64,000 nucleotides of DNA from positions 69,014,731-69,078,730 of the forward strand of contig OZ035961.1 in the NCBI GenBank assembly GCA_964034945.1. Reading direction: 5' to 3'. Numbering within the stretch: position 1 is the stretch's first letter; the number at the start of each line of letters is the position of its first letter. Of this stretch, positions 45,101 through 57,100 are shown in pieces. Both the position numbers and the translations under genes were made by a program. This DNA comes from Chrysopilus asiliformis. Taxonomy: Eukaryota > Arthropoda > Insecta > Diptera > Rhagionidae. Below the pieces are notes generated by a model that saw only the letters and a list, made by a program, of their open reading frames with translations, was not told where the DNA came from and ran no database searches.

Positions 45101-48100
45101 TAAGATCGGACCACCCAATTCGAAGATACCAGGCGAGGGGTATCGAGGGGAAGGAAAAGTCGGGTTTGTAGTCGAAAAGTCGAAAGCCCTTAGCCCGCTT
45201 AGTAATACTGTAAAGTTTCATTAAGATCGGACCACCCAATTCGAAGATACCAGGCGAGGGGTATCGAGGAGAGGGAAAAGTCAGGTTTGTAGTCGAAAAG
45301 TCGAAAGCCCTTAGCTCGCTTAGTAATACTGTAAAGTTTCATTAAGATCGGACCACCCAATTCGAAGACACCAGGCGAGGGGTATCGAGGGGAAGGAAAA
45401 GTCAGGTTTGTAGTCGAAAAGTCGAAAGCCCTTAGCCCGCTTAGTAATACTGTAAAGTTTCATTAAGATCGGACCACCCAATTCGAAGATACCAGGCGAG
45501 GGGTATCGAGGAGAGGGAAAAGTCAGGTTTGTAGTCGAAAAGTCGAAAGCCCTTAGCTCGCTTAGTAATGCTGTAAAGTTTCATTAAGATCGGACCACCC
45601 AATTCGAAGATACCAGGCGAGGGGTATCGAGGGGAGGGAAAAGTCAGGTTTGTAGTCGAAAAGTCGAAAGCCCTTAGCTCGCTTAGTAATGCTGTAAGGT
45701 TTCATTAAGATCGGACCACCCAATTCGAAGATACCAGGCGAGGGGTATCGAGGAGAGGGAAAAGTCAGGTTTGTAGTGGGGAAATCGAAAGCTCTTAGCC
45801 CGCTTAGTAATACTGTAAAGTTTCATTAAAATCGGACCACCCAATTCGAAGATAGCAGGCGAGGGGTATCGAAGGGGAATTTTCTCAGGGGTGAGACCTA
45901 CGAATAAGAATAACAGGAAGACAGATAAAGCCAAAAAATTGAAGCATTTTTCTTGTTGGTGTGAGTAACAACGAACACCATTAAGTTTAATGTAGTGACG
46001 TAGGGAAATATGTTCAAATTTAGAAAACCTTAAATAAAGCAATTCATTTGCTTTGATACGCCACTGGTATTTTTCGACAGCTCGCTCTTCTTCTTTTTTT
46101 TGTTGTTTAATGGTGCGCCATTAACCCTGGACCCGTGTACTATAAAACTTCCATTTATCGTGTACTTGGGCACTCAGTGCCCAGATGTAATTCCAATAGA
46201 AAATGTATGGCTGGTTTGTTTAAAAATCATAAAAATTGGTTTATTCGTTAAACAAGTAGAAATACAATGGGAAAATATAATTTGCAAAAATCGACTGAGA
46301 ATATAGACCACCTTGTAAGCTCGCGAATCTGGTACTCGATTTCTCCAACAAATCATGTACTCCACGAAAGACAATGCAATACATGACAACAATACAATAT
46401 AAATATTATAATATAAATAATATAACAATACAATATAATATCTGCATACAAGAAAAATCATAAAAGGGGAAAAACCCAAAGCTGTAGTCAAAATAAAAAA
46501 AAATTGCATACAAAATGTACTGACGTGGGCACTGAGTGCCCAAGTACACGATATTACGCTTTTTTTTTGACAACTGCCTCAACCCCCCCGGAGACATGCA
46601 ATTTGGATTTTTTTTTGTACTCTAAATTACAGAATCTTTCAGAAATATATTGCATTTCATCATATTCTTTATTAAAAATATGGTTAATTTCGGTTCGAAA
46701 ATCGTTCTGGGCACTCAGTGCCCAGTACACGGGTCTAGGGTTAAGTGTTACGATTAAAAATTAATTTCGCGTATGCTGACGAAAAAACAACATTTTACAT
46801 AACTTTGATGATAAAATTTGTTTTGGGCGTGTAGCAAAACTTTATTAAAAGCAAAACGAAGTTTTGCGAGTGCGTGAATTTGTAGGAATGATCATAAATG
46901 TTTTTTTCGTAGACGTTTCGGTTTTCATCGAATTTTGTTTAATTTACTGACTTAATTCGCGCCTTAATTACTAAATTAATTTCGATGCAAAACTCACCGC
47001 TTATCTATATATATAAAAATGAATCGTGGTCAGTTTGACTATCCATAACTCGGCTGAATATAATCCGATTTGCATGGGGCTCTGTTTGTTGGATTCGTAT
47101 TGAACCAGGTAAAAACACTACGGAGCCGAAAATTGGAAATTTCCACCGGAAAAGTCGGAAAATCTTGGAAAAACGAAATTGCATACTTTCAGGGGAGCGG
47201 TTTTCTGGCTTGCACTTTCAGTAATTCCAAATCAAAAATCCCGAATCCTTTTTCGTTTTGTTGGAAAAGTCGAGAAAAATTTCGGAAAAAAGCAGGAATA
47301 TCGGAAAAATTGAAATTTGCATATTGTATGGGATATGGTATGGAAAGAGAAAAAATTGTATTTGGAACTGAAAAACGGATAATTTTGTCCCTCATTATAA
47401 TGTTATCGCCAACAGATGGCGTTACGCCCTCAGAATCACGTGTGACGGCTGAGAAATATATTCGCTCTTTTCTCATTGATGATCGATGCGAAGCGGTTGT
47501 TTATCGATGTAGTGTGCAAATTATCGCTCTTTTCCCACTTTTAAATCGTCGAAAGTATTTTATTTTGTGTACAACGAAGTGAATCAAGGTTTTACTCAGT
47601 AACCAAGTGAAATTAAATGGATTGATTGGTGAGAACGAATTTAAATAAGGTATTTTGTCACCGACCAATTCGTTTATTTAAAAAAATCTATTTGTATGGG
47701 AGAGGGAGGTAGGAGTGGTCCAACTGAATAGATAAGTTGTATAAAATCATATTCTAATCAAATTTCGTCTTTATAAACTTATCATGACCACGGTTTATAG
47801 TTACGTGTGGTCACGGTATCGGCTCCCCTTTCACCCGCTCGCCGGTTTTTGAATACGGTTTTCAGTGTTGAGCAGGTCAATCATAAAATAAGTTTTCATC
47901 CACTGAAACCACTCCGCTCTACATGGTGCGAGCAGAGCCGTACTAATAAGTTTGAGCGCCCTGGGCTAAATAAAATTTTGCACCCTTACATAGTTTTATT
48001 GTAAAAATTCAATTTTATTTTTTAAAATATTCTTTAATTCAAAACTTAAATATATATTTACGCAAAAGAAAATTCAAAAATTTTTATAAATATGTAAATT

Positions 48101-51100
48101 AAAAAAAAAGCAATCAAAATTTCGTCGCCTCGGATCTATGGCGCCCCTGGGCTGTAGCCCAATTAGCCCTATGGTTAATTGGGCCTTGGGTGCGAGCCTC
48201 CTCTCCTGCTATCTACTAAACTACAGAACGGATTTTTATACAATTTTTAAAAGCTTTTATTTAGCTTGCCTTCGTGTTTGTCTGTCTGTTTGTCTGTCAG
48301 ATCAAATCTTGCAACCCAATTTTGACCCACTTCCACTTGTCCGATTGACTTGAAATTTTGCACACTTATATAAGTCCGATGACAATACAATATTTTCACT
48401 ACTTCGTCCTTGTACGGATAACGGAAGGTCCTGTAAGGATAACGTGATTATCCTTTTCTCCAAATTTTCCGGAAAAAAATCTATTCTGGGGGTTTTTGGG
48501 GTCGCTGAATCCGAATCTGTCATTAAAAAGTCTGCAAGGATAACGGAAGGTCCTGTAAGAATAACGTGATTATCCTTTTCTCCAAATTTTCTGGAAAAAA
48601 ATCTATTCTGGGTGTTCTTGGGGTCGCTGAATCCGAATCTGCCATCAAAAAGTATGTAAGGATAGCGGAAGGTCCTGTAAGGATAACGTGATTATCCTTT
48701 TCTACAAATTTTTCGGAAAAAAATCTATTCTGGGGGTTTTTGAGGTCGCTAAATCCGAATCTGCCATTAAAAAGTCTGTAAGGATAACGGAATGTCCTGT
48801 AAGGATAAGGTGATTATCCTTTTCTCCAAATTTTCCGGAAAAAAATATATTCTGGGGGTTTTTGAGGTCGCTAAACCCGAATCTGCCATTAAAAAGTCAG
48901 TAAGGATAACGGAAGGTCCTGTAAGGATAACGTGATTATCCTTTTCTCCAAATTTTCCGGAAAAAAATCTATTCTGGGGGTTTTTGAGGTCGCTGAATCC
49001 GAATCTGTCATCAAAAAGTCAGTTGGGATAACGGAAGGTCCTGTAAGGACAACGTGATTATCCTTTTCTCCAAATTTTCTGGAAAAAAATCTATTCTGGG
49101 TGTTTTTGGGGTCGCTGAATCCGAATCTGCCATCAAAAAGTATGTAAGGATAACGGAAGGTCCTGTAAGGATAACGTGATTATCCTTTTCTACAAATTTT
49201 TCGGAAAAAAATCTATTCTGGGGGTTTTTGAGGTCGCTAAATCCGAATCTGCCATTAAAAAGTCTGTAAGGATAACGGAATTCCTGTAAGGATAAGGTGA
49301 TTATCCTTTTCTCCAAATTTTCCGGAAAAAAATATATTCTGGGGGTTTTTGAGGTCGCTAAACCCGAATCTGCCATTAAAAAGTCAGTAAGGATAACGGA
49401 AGGTCCTGTAAGGATAACGTAATTATCCCTTTCTCCAAATTTTCCGGAAAAAAAATCTATTCTGGGGGTTTTTGGGGTCGCTGAATACGATTCTCAAGTT
49501 AAAAAGCCTGTAAGGACATCTCAAATGTAAGGATATATATTCGAAGACTAAAAAGAACAAAATAAAAAAAATAAAAAAAAAATTTAAAAAAAAAAGCTTT
49601 TATTAAAAAAGAATGCACTAAAAAGAAAAAAATAATTTTCTGGACGCTGTGTATCACAAATATAAAAGCTTTTAAAAAGCGAGATAAAGCATAAAACAAT
49701 AAAATAAAAATTTATCTCGCTTTTTAAAAGCTTTTATATTTGTGATACACAGCGTCCAGAAAATTATTTTTTTCTTTTTAGTGCATTCTTTTTTAATAAA
49801 AGCTTTTTTTTTAAATTTTTTTTTTATTTTTTTTTAGTGTTGGATAGGTTATCTGTCAAGGTAAATTTTCGACCAATCCCCTTCTCAGCTATCTCTGAAA
49901 CTATTTTATGGTTGTTCAACATATGTTACAACATAAATGCAAAAATCTTAAGTGTCTGGCAATAAGGGAATTCGCTCTATTCCCTTTCTCCCAAGCAGAA
50001 GGAAAAAATATTTGGAATTCAAAAACTTATTAGAAATATAATTACTGCATAATTTTTCCATACATCAAAATACTTTTGAAAAAAAAGGATTTTTTCATAT
50101 TCAAAAATTTATTACTACCCGGGCAACGCCGGGTTCTTTCAAGCTAGTTAATGATAAAAACATAAAATAACGTGACATGCTGTGGAAATGTGAAAAAATG
50201 TGACTTTTCGGACAGTAACCCCCGTCGCACACTTCAACTAAGCTATGTGAGCGAGGCTAGCTATAGTTACATAGCCTAGCTGGGTTAGCTCACCTCGTTG
50301 CACACTTGAGCTAAGCTACGCGGCGATATTTTCGGTAAATATATGCATTTTTCCACTTTATCTGCAGCCATTTTTAGATATAAATTATTTAACGCGATTG
50401 AAAATATTCCGCAAAAGAATTCAATTTTCACGTTTTCCTTACACTTTTATGTCCACAAAATACTACACTTTTGCAAACACCGATTCTACACTGTATAACG
50501 CCGAAAATATTTATATGTGAGTGTCAGCGATGCCAGCGAAGTCGTTCGCGTAGTTGAGGTCTGAACTACGCGAGCGAGCTTAGTCCGCGTCGCCCATGAC
50601 AACGCGATGTAGTTTCATAGTTTCGCTGAAGTGTGCGGTCGCCAATGTAAATGCTAAGGATTATACTTTCAGCGAGAAACTTAGCTCACGTAGTTGAGCT
50701 CGCTTAGCTGAAGTGTGCGACGGGGGTAAAATCTCTTTGGGGGATAAATCAGAAATCTCTTTGGGGGCTATTCAGAAAAAATGCTTCACTCACAGACACT
50801 GTATATGTCCAGATTCTGTCTTTCTGTCATTCTTATTCGTAGGGTGAGACCTATCTAGATCGATTTCTTGACCCCGAAAATCCCTAACCCCCAAGTTTCC
50901 TGAAAATCGTTAGGCGGGTTTTCGAGATCGTTTGTGCAGACAGACAAACAGACAGACGTTCCTCGTATTATATTATAGGATTAAAATAATTCTATTCAAT
51001 TTGTTTAACTTTTTCCGCATAATTGAGATTTTGTTCCTGTAAAACCGTGGTTCCCAAACTTTTTCAGTTGACGCCCCCCTTGAACGCTTATCAAACAGCT

Positions 51101-54100
51101 GACGCCCCCCTTTTTTTGAAAACCTGTCAAACCTCCGTGTTTCTATTCTAATATTTGGAGTTAAAAATCCACACTCACTTTTACTGTCCATTTCAATTAT
51201 TTATTTCCCTAGTTTCTACAAAAAAAAACTAAAAAAATAGAAAATTAATGGGATGGGTGACAGTTTTTCTTTCACTAAAATCTGAATATTAGGTCTGATG
51301 TTTGACAGAGCACACCGGAGATCGCTTTCCAGATTAAGTCTGCAACACTGCTTTGTTTTTATTAGACAAGACGAGAACAATATCTTGAAATGTTAATTTC
51401 AAATTTCTTCACCCTTACCGTCCGTATGTAAAGATGATAAGAGTAAGAGCGTAAGAATCATAATTTCATTTTCGTTCTATGGAGCGTTTTACTGAAATAC
51501 CGAATTTCATTCCCTAGAGGGGGATTTTTATTTTCCGTTGATTTCAATTGCTTCTTGGGAGAAGTACGAAAGAGTAGACATGGGAGCGTGCAACGAACTT
51601 CCAGTAAAACCAAAGATCTTTTAATATTTGCAAGAGCATACTAAAGATTCTAAACTAAAGGGTCTTTCAACAAGGACATAACAATTTTGTATTTTAATAA
51701 AAACGCACCCTAAAACTTTTTTTATGATCTGGCAATGCTAAAACGTCAGTCAAGGTTTACATTTTTATCATGGTGAAGTTCACGAACACAGCTGGTCAAA
51801 AAATTGATCTATTGAAGGAGAAGTTAAGTAATCGTGTAATCTCGAGAAATGGTCCGGAAACAACTTAAAAACTTTTGAGAAAAAGTTTATCTTTGCAAGA
51901 CTCTCCGTTGCAAATTAGTTTAACACTGGATTCGTGATCAGCGACTCCGAAAATCCCCTAAATTCCGGCCGATATGTGTGGAAGAGTGGTGGAAAATTGG
52001 CTCCAAAGAATCAATCAGTGCAAACGTGCTCGCGGTGGCCATATGAACCACATCGAATTTCATACTTAAATGTAACATGTCCACTACACCTGGAATAGAA
52101 GTCAGCCCCGATATCTCAATTATTCTGTGTTTTATTTAAATACAAAATTGTTATGTCCTTGTTGAAAGACCCTTTAGTTCCGCTGTCAGATTTTTTCTAG
52201 GATTAACCTTTCATGCATACATTTGTCTATGAAATTAATTTTCACGGTTTTCAAAATTCAAAATGGCGGATATGTTGGATGAAAATATAAAAATGATCAG
52301 TTTTCGATATGGTGTTTGGGATTTTTTGGTTGCTGATTATAAACCTGCAGGTACAATTATTTTCTTTCATTCGTAAATTCTAAAAACTGAACACAAATAC
52401 TTTAGAAATGGAAGATATAGAGTTCGCGGATATCCAGAGTGATACTGAATCAGTAGATGGTTTATGTGATACGGATAGTGAGGATGTTGAAACTGAAGTT
52501 CTAACATCACGAAGAAGTCATATTGACAGTGACACAGATAGTGAAGATGATGAAGATGATCCACTGAATAACCGATTAGCTAACATAGATGTGATATAGG
52601 AAAGTAAGAGTAGAAAAAATGATCATACTGCATTTACACAAGACAGTGGTCCAAATATCCCGGCGACTTGTAAATCTCCTCTAGATATATTTTATGTTTG
52701 TTCACAGAGAAGTTCATAGAGGAACTCGTTTTTCAGACTAATTTATATTGCTCTCAAACATAAAGATCATTTGAACCGACGACAATTGAAGAAATCAAAA
52801 TATTTTCAGGGAGAAATATTCTGATGGGAGTAAAAAAGCTTCCATCATATCGCGACTATTGGTCCAGGAATGTGCAACAGCACGACGGTTATATTTCTAA
52901 CTTGATGACCGTCAATCGATTTAGTTTTTTATTGTCTCATCTCCCTCCATATGAGCGATAATTTGAAAGACCCAAAGAGAGGAGATCCGGCATTTTGAAT
53001 TTTGAAGTTTTGACTTCAGATTCATAATCAGCGACCCCAAAAACCCCCGCGTACTAGTTTTCAGCGTAATCTAATGAATTTTATCTTTTTTGACCGCCAT
53101 ATTGGATCAGCGACCCCAAAAACCTTTATGAAGCTGATTACCGATTTTTTAACGCATATTGAAATATATGTTATAATATTAAAAAAACTGAATTAGAAAA
53201 GGTGTTGTTGTACAACAACACTATGTAACAAAGGGTTAAGCAGTCTCAGTAAAAGTTTAACCACACTACAAGTGATTGAACGTGTAAATATTAAAACATT
53301 TACTGAGCCTAGTTTTGAAGTTTTTAGCTTAAATAAAATGGCTGGGTTTTGTCAATTAATTTCTAATAAAATGCTTTTGATTTACTGTTTTGAAACATAG
53401 ATCACGTAGCAATAAACATGACCTAAATAATACAGTGAAAAAAAATTTCAACTTGTAATTCATTATGAATTTGAGGAAAATCAAAATATTTGTGACTAAG
53501 GGCTGCGCCCCGAACAGTCTTGCGGTCCATCCCTCAATCTATCTATTGTCCTGAGAAATATCAGAAAAATTTCAAAATAGATTTTGAAACAATAAGATTA
53601 TCGCCCATAATACAAAAACATAATAAAAAATATCAGTTGTGGTCAACACAAAACTTTCTTCTACAAAATCTACGACCCTGCGCAATTTACGCTAGAGCCC
53701 TGTCGCGTTGTCAACCTAAGACGACCTCCCAATAAATTCTTGGTTTATTCAAAAATATCAAAAACGTACAAAATTTGAGATAACTTGAGAACTGTAAAAG
53801 ATATCAATTTACGGTAAATGGCAAAAATGTAGAAAATGTTAACATCTTTAATTATTCTTTTAACTGATTTGTCGAAAAACCGTTAGTTTGCAAATTATTC
53901 GCAAAAATATGATTTTTTACATATTAATGAAAATATCTCAATAACGGTAAAATATAACGGATAACGGTAAAAGACAAAATTGTGCAGAATGCCATTCTCA
54001 TTAATTCACTTCATACATTCAATCAGCAAAAACTCGTTAATTTTCGAGATAATCGCAAAAAACTGTTTATTTTTAAATAACGGTTTATCTCGATAACAGG

Positions 54101-57100
54101 TTGAGATATCGAGTTATAGCTAAAGACAAAAGTGTGGGAAATTTTATTTTCTCCAAGTTTTGTCATACTTAAGGCCACTAAAAAACGCGTAGTTTGGGAG
54201 TAAATCGAGAAAAACGAAATTGCGATTTTTGAAAAACCGCCATTTTGGATACTTCTGGTTAACGGATTTCCACCAAAAGTTGATAGGATCGCCCCATTTC
54301 AGGACCCAACATGCCTATAAAATTTCATGGCGCTAGCTCTATTGACAGACTGACAGACAGACTCACAGACAGAAAGACATTTTTTTAATATGACTCCAAT
54401 CGACTCAGGAGTGATCGGGAAATGTTTTTTAGGCAAAATTAAGAGGTCGAAATTTTACATGAATACAATACTTTATTATACTCCGTAGAAGAAAGTAATA
54501 CATGCAAATTTCAAACCAAATGCGACCCTGGGCTAACCACGCCATGCGGTCTAGGTAGTTACTCTGCTTTTGGCTTCGGATCTGAGTTTTCAAGGAGTGG
54601 GGTAGATATTATTGGGCGAAAATTTTTCCTGAGGGCTGCCCTCCACTAATATTGGAAACCAGATTGAAATTTCTTCCGGGGAGGTAAATACAAAATATTC
54701 TGTCTCTTATTCGGCAATGAACTGCAAAAATGTAGAGAATTTTCAAAAAACCGTTAGTTTAAAAGAAATTTGCAAAAATCTAATTTTCCACATTTTATAC
54801 CTCGATAACGGTAAAAGATAAAAATTGATTGCGCAAAAACTGTCCTTGACGGATAGCTTCTCCAATGGAGAAAATTTGATCCAATTGCATTCTGAATTAT
54901 AGGAGATAGAAGGAGAGGGATTTACAGAAGGGAGGGGGTAGATATTAGTGGACGAAATTTTTTCCTGCGAGCTGATCCCCCTAATGGTGAAAACTAGTTC
55001 CAAATCCCTTCAAAATTACAAAATTATAGCAGGTGAGACGGTTCACAGAGAAGGAAGAGGGTAGATATTAGTGGGCGAAAATATTCTGATATTGTGAAAA
55101 CCGCATCCCAATCGGTTGAACGCTTTAAAAGTTGTCAGGAGAGGGGCATCGAAGGAGTGAGGGAGGTCATTAAAAAAGCATCCTATCCTTTATTCTGCAA
55201 GTAACTCTACCTGTCTGCAAATTTTCGTCGGAATCGATTGGACCATTTTTACGTAATGCCAGAACAAACATTCAGACAGAAAAACAAAATTTTTAAAAAT
55301 GTTATTTTTGGTGTCAGCACGATTTTTAACATAATCCAAAAACCAAATTTCTAAAAAAAATCAAAAAATTAAAAAAATTACTTCAAGTTTTATTATATGT
55401 ATAGTAGGGTGTTTCATTTTGTTAGGCAAAAAATAAAATCTAAAATTTTTCAAGACTTTGCTTACGCCCCGAGTCTCAGTGATGAAAAATATATATATGC
55501 CAAATTTTAAGAAGATTGGATAATATTTAGGGGTTGCACACTTTGATCACTTTTCTTCAAACTACCTAGTCTAGCCATAAATACTGACACAAGGAAAAAT
55601 TGATGCCAAATGAGAACGCATTGGTATTTTCCAAAACTTTTTTTTATATTTATTGGGCCACACAACAGCCACAAATCATAGAACACATTATTCGAAAATA
55701 CCGCCATTTGATTTAACACCACGCCTTTAACGATGGAGCCAACAGGGCTGCAAAATACGCGCTCGATCTATTTGAAAGTTATCCAATGTTTTTGTTGAAA
55801 GCCTTCTTCAAGGACTCAATATTTTGGTGTCTTTTTGGCAAATCATGCTCACTACAGTCCAACGGGTCTATAGTTCAACGACTTAAGGTCTGAACTTCCG
55901 GGGGCGGACTTTTGGAGGCATGAAGTCATGAAAATTGTTTTTGAGCCTTTTTTGTGAAAAAGAAGCGCAAACGGCAGCCAAATTTGCTCAAGAAACTGTT
56001 TAAAATGTATAGTTAGGCATGTAAACGAAAACTTATTCAAAAATGGGGACTGGAATTTTCCACAGGATTCATTTCTGGCTCCAAAAGCCAAATGACCACA
56101 AAAAATGCTTCAAAATCAAATTTATGATTTCATTAGAAGCGAAGAGTTGAATAACTCAACGTGTTGGACTATAAACTATGATCTACTTTAGAGAATATGG
56201 TGTGCTAAAAAACACTCGCTAACATTGAATCCATGCAGCAGGAATCAAACCGCTTTGGGCAACTTTCAAATAGATCGAGCGCGTATTTTGCAGCCCTGTT
56301 GGCTCCATCGTTAAAGGCGTGGTGTTAAATCAAATGGCGGTATTTTCGAATAATGTGTTCTATGATTTGTGGCTGTTGTGTGGCCCAATAAATATAAAAA
56401 ACAAGTTTTGAAAAATACCAATGCGTTTTCATTTGGCATCAATTTTTTCTTGTGTCAGTATTTATGGCTAGACTAGGTAGTTTGACGAAAAGTGATCAAA
56501 GTGTGCAACCCCTAGATATTATCCAATCTTCTTAAAATTTGGCATACATATATTTTTCATCACTGAGACTCGGGGCGTAAGCAAAGTCATATGAAAATCA
56601 CATCTTTGGAAAAATGAAACACCCTAATGTATAGACTAGCTTGCATACCCGCCGTTGTCGGGTAAAAGTTTTTTGCAAAAATTTTCTTGCAGCCAAAAAA
56701 CAAAGAAATAACTTAAAAACTTTTGAAAAAAATCGTTATGACTCCAGGACACCAGATTCGTGATCACCGGCTCCGAAACCCCCTTATTGCCAGTTTTTTT
56801 TTTCGAAATGGTAAAAAGGATATTTGGGTTATCCTTACAGGAGCTTCCGTTGGCAATTTCATCACCAGATTCGTGATCAGCGTGTGCAAAAATCGAAAAA
56901 AATCGGAAAAAGGATATTTGCGTTATCCTTATAGGAATATTCGAATTATGAAATTTCAACATCAGATTCGTGTTCAGCGACCCCAAAAACCCCTCCCGCG
57001 AATCTGTCAGGAGCGAAGCACGTTCTGGAAAGTTCATTAGACATTTTTTTCAAGAAAAAAAGTTTCCGAGTTTCAACCGAAGTTTAGTAGTTGTTCTGAA

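Larger units (their letters stand above)
48210..50147 (+). mobile_element. Helitron with minisatellite and hairpin, 3' end CTAG
   Basis: The 3' end is clear: hairpin CCCGGGCAACGCCGGG (50118-50133), then TTCTTTCAAGCTAG ending 50147 before a T. The 5' side shows GTTTGTCTGTCTGTTTGTCT (48277-48296) followed by the GACTTGAAATTTTGCACAC core (48349). The exact start is not fixed. It contains the tandem array (48420-49500) and the large palindrome. Confidence 0.65.

Noticed and set aside
43295..45680. Frames of 88-119 codons ([20 protein letters not shown])
   Set aside because: Translation of the 120-bp minisatellite; periodicity and lack of a unique domain show it is not a gene.
47070..47582. 170-codon frame after a Helitron start
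   Set aside because: No recognised domain, biased Lys/Ser composition typical of AT-rich non-coding DNA, and it lies in Helitron-type sequence.
52408..52599. Acidic 63-codon host protein
   Set aside because: The sequence after its stop continues as recognisable piggyBac transposase within TTAA-bounded ends, so it is a transposase leader.
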